From: Bacteroidales bacterium
GTDB taxonomy: Bacteria; Bacteroidota; Bacteroidia; Bacteroidales; F082
Assembly (NCBI GenBank): GCA_024710405.1
Contig: JANJUV010000011.1
Location: forward strand, 1-64,000
Direction: 5' to 3'
Length of the DNA stretch: 64,000 nucleotides
The notes beneath the pieces were generated by a model, which saw only the letters and a list, made by a program, of their open reading frames with translations, did not search any database and was not told the origin of the DNA. This document shows positions 34,701-45,200 of this stretch, piece after piece. A program made the position numbers and the translations under genes. The first letter of the stretch is position 1. Each line of letters starts with the position of its first letter.

Positions 34701-36049
34701 TGAATGATGTAAGATCAAATTTGGAAAAAAGCCAGGGGCCTGTTATGTGGCGCCATTTAAAGAAAGACGGAAGCCAGATCGATGTGGAAATCAGCTCGCA
34801 TGCTCTGCCGGCTGCCGGCGGTTTCAACCAAAGAATGGTTATGGCTTATAATGTTACCGACCGTCAAAAAGCTAAGAGGGAACTCGAAAAGGCCATTGCC
34901 ATGGCAGAGGCATCTGATAAACTGAAAACCGCTTTCCTGAATAATATTTCTCATGAGGTCAGGACGCCCCTGAATGGCATACTCGGGGCTGTCAACATCC
35001 TCAACGAACCAGACATCAGCAGGGAGGATTTGGCCGAAATGCTTGAAATCATTAATGAAAGCACCGAAAGACTGATCAGAACGATTACCGATTATATGGA
35101 TATTTCGTTGATTAATTCTGATAATCTGGAATGCAGAATGAAGAAGGTAATTCTGGCTCCCATCCTTCGGCAAGTGGCAGGAAACTTTGAATGGAGTGCA
35201 ACAAGAAAGAATCTGAGGCTTATGTTAGATATGCCACCCGAAACTAATGCAATGGTTGTGGAGACAGATACGGAGCTGTTCTCCAAGGCACTTTATCAGA
35301 TCGTGCATAATGCCATTAAATATACTAATCAGGGCGAGGTCATTGTTGGCTTGAAAGCGGAAACAGGGAAACTGGTTGCCTTTGTCCGCGATACAGGTAT
35401 TGGTATCTCCACCGACGCAATCAATAGAGTGTTTGAGCCATTCAATCAGGAAGATATGTCTGCTTCCCGAAGATATGAAGGCAGCGGGCTTGGTCTGGCA
35501 ATTGTTTCGGGCATTATGAATAAGCTGGGCGGTACTGTCCGTGCTGAATCAGAGAAAGGTGTTGGCTCAGTTTTTTATCTGGAACTGCCCCTTTTCAGGG
35601 ATACCGTTTTCCCTGAACCTGCTCCTGTACCACTTAAAGAGCAACATGAAGTGACAAATGTAACAGTGCTGATTGCGGAGGATGAGGATTCTAACTATGC
35701 GGTGCTTGAATTGCTGCTCAGGCAAATGTCAACAGCAAAACTGATTCGGGCCAGAAACGGACAGGAAGCTGTGCAGACAGCCTTATCAGATCCTTCAATA
35801 TGTCTGATTCTGATGGATATTAAAATGCCGGTGATGGATGGTCTTGAAGCAACGAGGCAGATCAAGTCCCAAAAGCCGGAAATTAACATCGTTGCCATCA
35901 CAGCTTATGCCATGAGCGGAGACGAACATAAGGCACTTTCGGCCGGTTGCAATGATTACATAGCCAAGCCGGTAGCCTTGAAAACATTGAAGCAAAAAAT
36001 CGAAAGTTATGGAGTTCCACTAAAAACAACTTCAAAACCTCAGAGTTAA
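31775..36049 (+). CDS. Cytoplasmic multi-PAS hybrid histidine kinase with receiver (1424 aa)
   Basis: No signal peptide or membrane helix is visible. Domains in order: a receiver-like N-terminus (about 1-125) lacking the acidic pair; seven PAS domains starting near 142, 265, 396, 551, 672, 793 and 918, mostly ending in the 'D-I-[ST]-[ED]-[RK]' motif; HisKA with the phospho-acceptor His1060 in 'FLNNISHEVRTPLNG'; HATPase_c with 'RDTGIGIS' and 'GSGLGLAIVSGIM'; and a C-terminal receiver with Asp1348 in 'LILMDIKMPVMDG' and the Lys in 'YIAKPV'. It autophosphorylates on His and can pass phosphate to its own Asp. It is the first gene of the 11-gene cluster; the next starts 6 nt on. The signal is unknown. 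Confidence 0.95.
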   Translation: MKEESINIVVFPNLNDAVLGAIQARAAAEGIAVSFVQPKTQHELEKVMTKQDIRCCLISDKSELFLPESVIKMLRENSFTKDIFVVAGNVTPAEMRNYNRAGATEVFLENESDEIAGKVVSGLLYKETALQSASLSDQGNAMMLQWLINSAGESMLLLNPEGVVLMANEYAARRLNTSVDLLLGQSVYLFLPDAVAETRRQMLRKAVDTRMPLKFEDKRNGLWVLHHLHPVMEHDKVVAVAIYAIDISEQRIASEALAESELRLRLALDASMLGLYDLNVVTGEAKVNNRYAEMIGYDYVDFHETNDAWIERLHPDDREPVGQAYKNYVSGKTKDYVVEFRQKHRLGHWVWILSLGKIMERNESGEPLRMLGTHLDITEKKANEIRISNELALRKLLFEVSNDGIVMINDAHMVLEANDRFCDMLGYTMKELQHMHTWDFDAMMDEQTVKKDFHRDVLVNSRFESVHRRKDGSCYDVEVSAKSFEWNEQWFVLCVCRDISERKLAESRIGEKISELESSRAEALNLASILSEKVVELQLANTLVQRNEEQIKLIYDHSPMGLLSFDDHGIITACNDRFVEIIGSSREALIGLDMTRLPDKQVVKLINNALVGISGIYSGTYNSVTADKQTEVRIQFAPVVNNTGVVTGGVGIVEDISEEVASARHRHELEQRFAKTFYSSPVAMAITDKPTGEFIDVNEEYCRLSGYERSQIIGQTVTGLGIIEEEGRESIIKSLERLGYINQEEVILNMRNHEQRIILISFEQYEVAGRTYLLSTLIDITERKQYEAELAKLTRAVEQSPVSIVITDLDGDIEYVNPRVAETTGYLPSELIGKNPRVLSSGEMPYEEYKKMYQTISQGNTWQGEFHNRRKSGELYWESATISPVINDEGVMTHYIAVKEDITDRKRMQAELVESEQLYRSIFMGNPVPMWIYDVETLKFVAVNDQAVNDYGYSREEFAAMTLKDIRPPEDHEPLMNDVRSNLEKSQGPVMWRHLKKDGSQIDVEISSHALPAAGGFNQRMVMAYNVTDRQKAKRELEKAIAMAEASDKLKTAFLNNISHEVRTPLNGILGAVNILNEPDISREDLAEMLEIINESTERLIRTITDYMDISLINSDNLECRMKKVILAPILRQVAGNFEWSATRKNLRLMLDMPPETNAMVVETDTELFSKALYQIVHNAIKYTNQGEVIVGLKAETGKLVAFVRDTGIGISTDAINRVFEPFNQEDMSASRRYEGSGLGLAIVSGIMNKLGGTVRAESEKGVGSVFYLELPLFRDTVFPEPAPVPLKEQHEVTNVTVLIAEDEDSNYAVLELLLRQMSTAKLIRARNGQEAVQTALSDPSICLILMDIKMPVMDGLEATRQIKSQKPEINIVAITAYAMSGDEHKALSAGCNDYIAKPVALKTLKQKIESYGVPLKTTSKPQS

Positions 36050-36055
36050 TTAGTT

Positions 36056-39000
36056 ATGAAAGAAAACGAATTGATAAATATATTGCGCCTGAGTAACGAA
36101 GCTGTTATACTCCTGAATAAAGATCTGCATTTGATTTTTGCAAACATGCAGGCATTAAGTATGTTCCCCGGTTTTGGGAATGATGAACACCCTAATGTTA
36201 AGTCACTGATTGTTCCGGATGATTATGAAAGACTTTCGCGAATAACGGAACAAGAAGGAGGTGCCGCTCAGGGTCATGAACCTTTGAAAGTTGGTTTGAA
36301 ATTCAGGGGAGCAGAGGATTTTTATGCTGACGCTTCAGTGATTACTGCAGATCAGTCTGTATATGTATTGATTTATTTCAGAGAAAAGACCAAGAATGAT
36401 TCTTCTCATGATGCATTTTACAGACACAGCACCGAAGGATGGTTGTTTATCGACAGTGCCGGGCTGATCAGGGATTTCAATAAGAAGGCACAAAAGCTGA
36501 TCAAGCTCATTTCGGGACGTGTGCTGGAAAAGGGATTGTCTTATGTTGTTGTCTCTTCAGGTATTCATGTTGAGCCGATACAGCCCTTAATTGAAGAAGC
36601 ATTGCAGGGTAAAGCGTTGCTGACGGAACGAAGATTCAGCGTCAGATCATATGAGATTGTGATTGAAATACAGTTAAGCCCTGTTTACAAAGCATCACAC
36701 ATTGAGGGCATTGTGCTTTCCATGCGCAATATCACCGCAAGCAGGCGTCTTGAGTCGAAACACCAGACACTGTTGGAGGAATTGAAGAAAAGCGAAGCCA
36801 GATACAAGGGCCTTATTGACAATGCTTTTGATGGAATTTACATGCTCAGCGGACGCAGGTTTACTTATGTCAATAAGCGGTTTGAAGAGATGACAGGTTA
36901 CACCTTTAAAGAAGTTTCAGCAGATGATTTTGATTTTTCGGTAACCCTGACCGAACGTAGCCGTAAGATTGTTGAGGAGCGTTATCAGGCTCGTTTGCGC
37001 GGTGATAACCTGCCCTCCAAGTATGTCTTTGAGATCAGGACAAAACCCGGAAGCCTGATTGATGTGGAAATCACCACAGTTTCTTTGGGTGAAGGTGCCG
37101 ATGTGCAGGTGATGGGCATTATGCGCGACATAACACTGCAACTCAAGACGAAGGATGCACTTGAAAATGAACGCGCATTTTTCCGGCATCTGATCGAAAG
37201 TCTTCCTTTTGGCCTGGCCTTATTAGACGAAGACGACAGGATAAAAGGTACAAATTCAGCATTCAAGCAGCTTTTTGGTTACAACGAAGACGAATTGGCC
37301 GAAAGACGAATAAATGAGGTGATCGTCCCTGATTTTTTGAGTAAGGAAGGGGAAGATGCAACGAAAAAAGTAACAGTCGGTAAAGAAATCAGGTTCGAAA
37401 CAAAGCGCAGGCGAAAGGACGGATTATTACTGGATGTTTCGGTCACCGGCAAACCCATTCAATTGCCATCAGGAGAGAAAATGGTGTTTGGAATCTATCA
37501 GGATATCAGTGAAAACCTGCTGATTAAAAAGGCTATACTTGACGAAAAGGCTTATTTTCAGGGGCTTTTCGAAATTATACCATTTGGTATCGTGCTATTA
37601 TACGGAGATGGTGAAGTGGTTGACTGCAACAGTGGTTTTGAAACGCTTTTCGGATTTTCCAAGAAAGAAATGCTGGGTCGCGATAAAATCAAATTAATCT
37701 ACCCCGAAGGTTATGATGAAGAAGGCAAAAAGTACCGTGATCTGGTAGAAAAGGGCAAATCAGTTTATTTTGAAACAGTCCGGAAACGTAAGGATGGCAA
37801 TCTGATGCAGGTGGCCGTTACCGCACGTCCTTTGAAAAGACCTGACGGAGAGGTGTTCGTTTTTGCCATTTATCAGGACATCACTGACCGCAAGAAGGCT
37901 GAGGAAGCTTTAAAGGAAAGTGAAATGCAACTGAGTAACCTGATCGGAAACCTTCCGGGTATGGTGTACCGCTGCAAACTCGACAAAGATTATACCATGA
38001 CATTTGTCAGCGAAGGCAGTACGAAGATTTTCGGTTACACCCCAAAAAAATTTACTGATAAAAAGAAGCCGGTATCTTTTAATGAAATGATCCTTCCGCA
38101 CTACCGCGAAGCAATCTGGAACAAATGGCAACAGGTGATCGCCAAAAACGACACCTTTGAACATGAATATCAAATAGCAGATACACAAGGTGTGATCAAA
38201 TGGGTCTGGGAGCGCGGCAGGGGTGTGTCAGATGCAGAGGGAAACCTGCAATATTTGGAAGGATATATCGAAGACATTACTGATCGTAAGAATGCAGGGC
38301 TTGAATTGGCTCAGGAACGCGAACTAATGCAAGCCCTGATGGACAATATTCCGGATACCATTTATTTTAAAGACCGTGAAAGCAGGTTTATCAGGATCAA
38401 TTTTGCGCAGGCCCATTTGCTTGGTTTATCCAAGCCTGAGGACGCTTTTGGAAAAAACGACAGTGATTTCTTCAACAAGGAACACGCGCAAATGTCTTTT
38501 GAGCAGGAACAGGAATTGATGGAAACCGGTATATCACTGATAAACCAGCAGGAACATATACAAACAGCACAGGGATGGAGGTGGTTCACTGCCACCAAGG
38601 TGCCGATGTATGACGGCACAGGTCAGATATTCGGACTGGTAGGAGTGTCGCGCGACATCACAGAAATCAAAAATATGGAACACCTGCTGCGCGATAATGA
38701 ACTTAAGCTCAGGAAAACCAACGCTGAAAAAGACAAACTGTTCTCGGTGATTGCTCACGACCTGAGGGGACCCTTCAACTCGTTTCTGATGCTAACCGAA
38801 ATATTCAACGACGATACTTTGGAAATCAGCATGGATGAAATGAAATCGCTGCTGAATACCATGCACAAATCGGCTTCGGCACTGGTCGATCTACTTGAGA
38901 ATCTTCTGAATTGGTCGAGGGTACAACGTGGATTGGCCGCTGTTGAACAGAGCGTGATACCGGTGAGGGAAATGCTGCAGAAATCAGTTGATTATTTCGA

Positions 39001-39421
39001 TACGCATGTGTCGATGAAAATGCTGAAAATAAGTATTTTTTCTGTTGATGGGCACAGCGTCCTTGCTGATCCATCCATGTTGAGCAGCGTGATCAGGAAT
39101 CTGGTATCAAATGCGGTTAAATTCACCCCCGAAGGTGGAGAAATTAAACTATCTTCGGAATCGACGAAAAGCAATTCCATCATAATCAGAATTAAGGATT
39201 CCGGCATCGGTATTCCGGAAACTATGAAAAAGAGTATCTTTTCAATGGAGAACAAAGGAAGGCAGGGCACAAACAACGAACCCAGTTCGGGCCTGGGATT
39301 GTTGCTGGTAAAAGAATTTGTTGAGATCAATCAGGGACACATCTGGTTCGAATCTGCCGATGGAAAGGGCACAGAGTTCTTTCTGGAATTACCTGCGGGA
39401 CATCCTGAGAACATTCAGTAA
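36056..39421 (+). CDS. Cytoplasmic multi-PAS histidine kinase without receiver (1121 aa)
   Basis: Soluble kinase with about seven PAS or PAS-like domains (starting near 10, 119, 246, 375, 498, 622 and 758). The fourth and fifth are clearly a recent tandem duplication: both begin 'F...L.E..PFG..LL', and both end 'P.GE..VF.IYQDI'. HisKA is of the 'EKDKLFSVIAHDLRGPF' type with His901, and the ATPase domain has 'KDSGIGIPE' and 'SSGLGLLLVKEFVEINQG'. There is no receiver or output domain, so the phosphate must leave to another protein. It starts 6 nt after the preceding hybrid kinase, which is a plausible partner. Confidence 0.95.
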   Translation: MKENELINILRLSNEAVILLNKDLHLIFANMQALSMFPGFGNDEHPNVKSLIVPDDYERLSRITEQEGGAAQGHEPLKVGLKFRGAEDFYADASVITADQSVYVLIYFREKTKNDSSHDAFYRHSTEGWLFIDSAGLIRDFNKKAQKLIKLISGRVLEKGLSYVVVSSGIHVEPIQPLIEEALQGKALLTERRFSVRSYEIVIEIQLSPVYKASHIEGIVLSMRNITASRRLESKHQTLLEELKKSEARYKGLIDNAFDGIYMLSGRRFTYVNKRFEEMTGYTFKEVSADDFDFSVTLTERSRKIVEERYQARLRGDNLPSKYVFEIRTKPGSLIDVEITTVSLGEGADVQVMGIMRDITLQLKTKDALENERAFFRHLIESLPFGLALLDEDDRIKGTNSAFKQLFGYNEDELAERRINEVIVPDFLSKEGEDATKKVTVGKEIRFETKRRRKDGLLLDVSVTGKPIQLPSGEKMVFGIYQDISENLLIKKAILDEKAYFQGLFEIIPFGIVLLYGDGEVVDCNSGFETLFGFSKKEMLGRDKIKLIYPEGYDEEGKKYRDLVEKGKSVYFETVRKRKDGNLMQVAVTARPLKRPDGEVFVFAIYQDITDRKKAEEALKESEMQLSNLIGNLPGMVYRCKLDKDYTMTFVSEGSTKIFGYTPKKFTDKKKPVSFNEMILPHYREAIWNKWQQVIAKNDTFEHEYQIADTQGVIKWVWERGRGVSDAEGNLQYLEGYIEDITDRKNAGLELAQERELMQALMDNIPDTIYFKDRESRFIRINFAQAHLLGLSKPEDAFGKNDSDFFNKEHAQMSFEQEQELMETGISLINQQEHIQTAQGWRWFTATKVPMYDGTGQIFGLVGVSRDITEIKNMEHLLRDNELKLRKTNAEKDKLFSVIAHDLRGPFNSFLMLTEIFNDDTLEISMDEMKSLLNTMHKSASALVDLLENLLNWSRVQRGLAAVEQSVIPVREMLQKSVDYFDTHVSMKMLKISIFSVDGHSVLADPSMLSSVIRNLVSNAVKFTPEGGEIKLSSESTKSNSIIIRIKDSGIGIPETMKKSIFSMENKGRQGTNNEPSSGLGLLLVKEFVEINQGHIWFESADGKGTEFFLELPAGHPENIQ

Positions 39422-39524
39422 ATCATACATATATAAAACCATAAAATGAACAAATACATATAAAATATGAAATATTAAAGATGATAGTGCATACGACCAA
39501 ACCAACAAACCAATTTTAACTGCC

Positions 39525-42179
39525 ATGAAACCAACCAACAATGGAAAAAAACTAACTAATGAAGCCTTTTTCTTCGAATTATCATCCGATTTACTGGCTA
39601 TCTCTACTCAGGATGCTCAATTTCTGCGCGTTAACCGCACATGGGAAAAACTACTGGGCTATCCCCTGGAAACTATTCTTCAGGGCAAATACATCGAATT
39701 CGTGCATCCAGATGATGTACAGGAGACCGAACGTGCTTTGCAGGGCATTATCGATAGCAGGCAAATTTCCGGATTTGTCAATCGCTACCGGAAGTCCGAC
39801 GGAACCTATGTGTTTTTGGAATGGAGTGCCGATATACATAATGATCTTGTTTACAGCATTGCCCGGGATGTGACCGGTTTAAAGCAAACGGAAGCAAAAC
39901 TTCAGGAGAATATTGAAAAACTGACTGAGCTATCCGACTTTCAGGAAGTGTTGTTTCATTCCATCACAGACATTATCGGGGTGCAGGACTTGCAGCATAA
40001 TGTGCTGATGTATAACCAGGCAGGCTATGATTTTCTGGGTAAGTCACCTGAAGAAGTTAAAGGAAAAAAATGCTTTCATCTTATTGGAAATGAACACCCT
40101 TGTCAGGAATGCGCTACATCCTGTTTGTATGCAACAGGTAAGCCGGCACGTGTTGAACGCTATTTTGAATCACTTGATAAATGGCTCGATGTGCGGGCGT
40201 ATCCGGTTTATAATCAAGAGGGTAAACTTTGGCGTATCATCGAACACATCAGGGATATTACAGAAATTAAAAAGTCCCAGTTGGAACTGCTTGAAAACAA
40301 GGAATATTTCATTGCCGTGATCGATTCCATCAATGATGCTGTTTTTGTTGATGATGCCTCCACCGGGGAAGTCATTTTTGTGAATCAGACGGCCGCCGAT
40401 ATGTACGGGTACTCAAGAGAAGAGCTTGTGTCGATGAACATCGAAGCAATCAGTGCCGGGCCACCAGATTACACGCAGGCAACTGCTATTGGAAAGCTTT
40501 TATTGGCGAAAGAAACCGGTCCGCAAGTGTTTGAATGGCTGGCGCGTCGGTCAGATGGTATTTTGTTTTGGGTCGAAGTCAATGCCCGGTATGCCGAAAT
40601 AGGTAAAAGCGCTTTCTTCATAGTCAGCGTCAGGGATATTAGTACGCGCAAAGAAACCGAAAAGGCATTAATTCAAAGCGAGGAGAAATTCAGGCAACTG
40701 GTCAGTCAGGCTGCTGAGATGCTTTTTCTGCACGATCAGCAAGGTAAAATCCTTGAGGTAAATCTGAATGCCTGTCGGCAAACCGGCTATTCCCGTGAGG
40801 AGTTGCTGTCGATGTATGTGTTCGATATTGATCCTGACGCCATGAACAGGGGCGATATGCTTAAATTTTGGCAGGCTTTAAAACCCGGTGAAGTAGTTAG
40901 TGTTGAGGTTAGACATCAAAGTAAATCAGGAGAAATTTATCCGGCAGAAGTCAGTCTCGGAAAGATAGTGATGGGTGAAGAAGAAAATATTCTGGCGCTG
41001 GCCAAGGATATCAGTACACGAAAGAATATAGAAAGGATACTGATTGCCGATAAGGCAAACCTCGAAGCAGTTATTGAGAATACGGATGATCTGATCTGGT
41101 CGGTGGACGCCAGACTGAATCTGGTTTTTGCCAACAAGGCGTTTTACAGCTTTTATCGCCATGCCTTCGGACACGAACTTAATACTGGCTCATGCTTTGC
41201 CACCAAAAGGAATGCGAGTGATTATGAAAGCAGATGGTTCAGGATTTGCATGGAAGTGATCGAGAATGGGAAACGCTTAACAACCGAAATTGAAACCGAA
41301 CTGGAAGGTTCCAGGTTTTATTTTGAATTCGAGCTTAACCCAATTAAAGACAATAACAATGATGTTACCGGCATAGCTATCAGTGGTCGCAATATAAGTC
41401 CGCACAAGGAAAGGGAAACCATTTTCAGAATCAGCAATGAGGAGCTGAAAAAAGCAAATGCCGAAAAAGATCAACTGATGAGTATCATTGCCCACGACCT
41501 CAGAAGCCCGTTTACTACCTTTCTGGGATTTACAGAAATGCTGCTCGATCCTGACTTTATGATTGATGAATCAAAAACAAAGGAAATATTCATCATGCTC
41601 AGGAAGAGTGCTCTGTCAACATACAGACTGATTGAGAACCTGCTCGAATGGACAAGGATACAGCGAGGTGTGCTTAAACCCGAAATGATTTACACCAGCT
41701 TTGAAGATATTGTCGATAACGCCATCAGCAGTCTTTCCGAAGTGGCCGCCAACAAACAGGTCATTATCGAGAAAGAGTGCATGCGCAACAGATATATACT
41801 GGCCGACAGCCATATGATGGAAACCGTTATGAGAAACCTGTTGTCAAATGCCATCAAATTCTCATACAGAAATTCAAAAGTAGTGATACAATGTCTGCAG
41901 GAAGGGAATAAAATCCGGATTATGGTGATGGATTTCGGTACGGGCATGAGTGAAGAAACGCTGACAACTTTGTTCCGTGTCGATCCTTCCAAAGGCATGT
42001 CGGGTACTGAAGGGGAAAGGAGTTCGGGTCTCGGTCTGCTGATCTGTAAAGAATTGGTCGGATTGCATCAAGGTAAAATCAAAGTTGTCAGCCGATTGGG
42101 CAAGGGCAGTACCTTTATTGTCGAATTGCCGCTGCCTGAACTTGAATCATCAAAGATAACTGACACAATTCATGAATAA
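39525..42179 (+). CDS. Cytoplasmic multi-PAS histidine kinase with a cysteine-bearing PAS (884 aa)
   Basis: Five PAS domains start near 12, 140, 259, 387 and 511. The second carries a Cys cluster 'CFHLIGNEHPCQECATSC' (Cys183, 193, 196, 200), a pattern that could bind a metal or sense redox state; that is inference. HisKA is 'MSIIAHDLRSPF' with His657; the ATPase domain ends with 'SSGLGLLICKELVGLHQGK'. There is no receiver. It is the same kinase subtype as its upstream neighbour but is separated from it by a 103-nt AT-rich gap with no obvious hairpin or promoter. Confidence 0.95.
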   Translation: MKPTNNGKKLTNEAFFFELSSDLLAISTQDAQFLRVNRTWEKLLGYPLETILQGKYIEFVHPDDVQETERALQGIIDSRQISGFVNRYRKSDGTYVFLEWSADIHNDLVYSIARDVTGLKQTEAKLQENIEKLTELSDFQEVLFHSITDIIGVQDLQHNVLMYNQAGYDFLGKSPEEVKGKKCFHLIGNEHPCQECATSCLYATGKPARVERYFESLDKWLDVRAYPVYNQEGKLWRIIEHIRDITEIKKSQLELLENKEYFIAVIDSINDAVFVDDASTGEVIFVNQTAADMYGYSREELVSMNIEAISAGPPDYTQATAIGKLLLAKETGPQVFEWLARRSDGILFWVEVNARYAEIGKSAFFIVSVRDISTRKETEKALIQSEEKFRQLVSQAAEMLFLHDQQGKILEVNLNACRQTGYSREELLSMYVFDIDPDAMNRGDMLKFWQALKPGEVVSVEVRHQSKSGEIYPAEVSLGKIVMGEEENILALAKDISTRKNIERILIADKANLEAVIENTDDLIWSVDARLNLVFANKAFYSFYRHAFGHELNTGSCFATKRNASDYESRWFRICMEVIENGKRLTTEIETELEGSRFYFEFELNPIKDNNNDVTGIAISGRNISPHKERETIFRISNEELKKANAEKDQLMSIIAHDLRSPFTTFLGFTEMLLDPDFMIDESKTKEIFIMLRKSALSTYRLIENLLEWTRIQRGVLKPEMIYTSFEDIVDNAISSLSEVAANKQVIIEKECMRNRYILADSHMMETVMRNLLSNAIKFSYRNSKVVIQCLQEGNKIRIMVMDFGTGMSEETLTTLFRVDPSKGMSGTEGERSSGLGLLICKELVGLHQGKIKVVSRLGKGSTFIVELPLPELESSKITDTIHE

Positions 42180-42214
42180 TAATCACCCCTCTTGCAGGAC
42201 AATTCAATAAAGTC

Positions 42215-45200
42215 ATGAAAAGAAAAAACATCGTGTTGTTGTTTGCTGCGGTTATGAACCTTTCGACAGCACAGGCGCAGGATTATGGTGATCAGACAAT
42301 AGAGAATCGCGTGCTCAGGGTGCGTGGCGATCAATACTATCCGCCATATGAGTTCATCAACGAACAAGGTAAACCTGATGGCTTCAATGTTGCTTTGTTT
42401 GAAGCACTTGCAGCCGATCTGGGGTTAAAGTATGAACTTGAACTAAAGCCTTGGAGTTATGTACGGGACGAAATCGAAACAGGCGAATGTGATGTGGTTT
42501 TGGGCTTGCTGGTATCGGAGAAAAGAGCCGAAAAAATAACGTTTGGCATTCCGCACAACCTAATGACCCATGCTGTGTTTTCGAACCGTAACAAACCCTT
42601 TCACGGCCTCGATGAATTGCAGGGCAAAGAGATCGTGGTTCAGGACAAGGACATGATGCACGATATGCTGCTGGAGACTGGTCTGACGGATAAAATTATA
42701 ACAGTTCCCTCACAATTGGAAGCACTGCAATTGATCAATCAGGGAAAACACGACGCTGCATTGCTGGGTAATTTTCAGGGGGCCCATCTGATTCAAAAGT
42801 TCGGGTTAAAACAGGTTGTCATCGGTTCATCGAAAATCGAGCCGGTTAAGTATGCCATGGCTGTGAAAAAAGGCGATGATGAACTGATCTGGCTGCTCAA
42901 TATGGGGCTGTACCACCTGAAATCGACCGGAACATACGATCGCCTGGTTCAGGAATGGTTTAATGTATATGAGAAACCTTCGGTAATGAAAAGACTGATG
43001 CCTTATTTACTGGGCTTTTCTTTGATTATCATTGCCTTTACCATTTTTGTGGTAGTTTTGAAAATCAGAGTACGCTACGTAACCCGCGAACTCAGCCGTA
43101 GCGAAGAGCGCTACCGTGCCCTGGTGGAAACTTCTCAGGAGGCAATCTTTATTAATGACAGCAATAAAATTACCTACATAAATCCTGCAGGCTTGCGGAT
43201 GTTTGGAGTCAGAAAGCCTGAAGAAGTTTATGGAATCTCACCTTTTGAGTTTTTTCATCCCGACGATCATCCCCTTATTCGAGAGCGTATTGAAGCTTTG
43301 CTGCATAAGAATGCTCAGGTGGGTGTGATCAATGAACGCCTCATCCGGCCCGACGGCAAACAGATAGATGTTGAAGTTGCTGCAACGGTCATTCAATTGG
43401 GAAGCAGAAGGGCGGTAATGGTGGTCATGCGCGAAATCACCGAAAGGCTCAGACAGGAAACGGAATTGCGGAGAAAGAATGAATTTATCCAGACTGTGCT
43501 TGATAATCTGCCTATTGGTTTGGCTTTAAACAGGATAGATGATGGTGTGAAAATATATATGAACGACAGGTTTCAGCACATTTATGGCTGGCCTGAGAAA
43601 GACCTTGAGAACATTGAGTCATTTTTTGAGAAAGTTTATCCGGATGAGAGCTATCGTAAAGAGCTGGTTGAAAGGATTGTGTCAGATATTTCTTCAGGCG
43701 ACCCGAGTCGTATGCATTGGGAAAACATCAGTATTACCCGTGCTGATGGGACACATGCATTTGTAAATGCTGTCAATATTCCTTTGTATGAACAAAACAC
43801 CATGGTCTCCACTGTTATGGACATTACGGAGCTCAGAAAAGCAGAAAAAAGCCTTAAGGATAGTGCGAGGGTTTTTCAGCACTCAATGGATATGCTTTGT
43901 ATTGCCGGTTTTGATGGATACTTCAAAGTGCTGAACCCAGCCTGGTCAAGAATATTGGGATGGTCGACAGAAGAATTATGCTCAAGACCCTGGAATGATT
44001 TTGTTTATCCGGAGGATATAGAGAGCACAAACGCAGTGGCAGCTTCCTTGAATAATGGGGTTGAATTATATAGGTTCGAGAACCGATATATATGTAAAGA
44101 TGGTTCGATTAAATGGTTATCGTGGATTTCTATACCATACACAGACGAACAAACAATCATCGGGTCGGCCAGGGATATTACAGAGCAGAAAAATATCGAA
44201 CTGGCACTCAGAAGCAGTGAAGAAGAACTGCAACTTCAATTTGAGGAAATGCAAAGCCTGAATGAAGAATTAACCAGCTCGAGCGAAAAAATAAGGATGA
44301 TTAATCTTGAATTGCAGGAAGCTGTTACCCGTGCAGAATCCATTGACAGATTGAGAACTGCTTTTCTGAATAACATATCGCATGAGATTAGAACCCCCTT
44401 GAATGGTATCCTTGGCGTTTCGACCCTGCTGGCCGATGAAACAACTCCAGCGGATGACCGCCAACTGCTGGCCGACATGATTGACCTCAACACCCGCCGC
44501 TTGCTGCGGACGATCACTCAGTATATGGACATTTCGCTGCTTACTTCGGGTAATTTCATAGTCAACATGCAACGCATAAGACCTTCGCAATGGTTTAGGG
44601 AATTTAACGAAAGATATGAAGGACTCTGCTACAATCAACGCCTTGCTTTCGCTGTCGTAGTCCCGCATCATGACTCAGAACCTGAAATCAGCACCGATAC
44701 AGAGCTCTTGTCCAAAATCCTGGATCACTTATTGGACAATGCGCTTAAGTTTACCGAAAAAGGTGAAATAGAAACAGGTTATCTGATACATAATCACGAG
44801 ATTGAGTTTTATGTCCGAGATACAGGCTGTGGAATTGAAAAGTCATTACAAGGCAAAATGTTTGATCCATTTATGCTCGAAGGAGACGAAAGTCTGAAAA
44901 AATACGATGGAACCGGTTTGGGACTCGCCATATGTCGTTTGGGTGTGCAACTGCTTCGTGGACGCATCTGGTTTACTTCCGAAACCGGAAAAGGAAGCAA
45001 TTTCAGATTTGCCTTGCCATTAGTATCCGCTAAAGGAAAAACACAATTTATTAGTATTCCTGATAGCGTTGCGGTAAATACCGTGCTTTTGGCAGAGGAT
45101 GAAGAATCGAATTTTACAGTATTGTCAATGGCTATCCGAAAAATGGCTGATGTATCAGTTCTTAAGGCGGTAAACGGAGTTGAGGCCGTTGATCTGGTTC

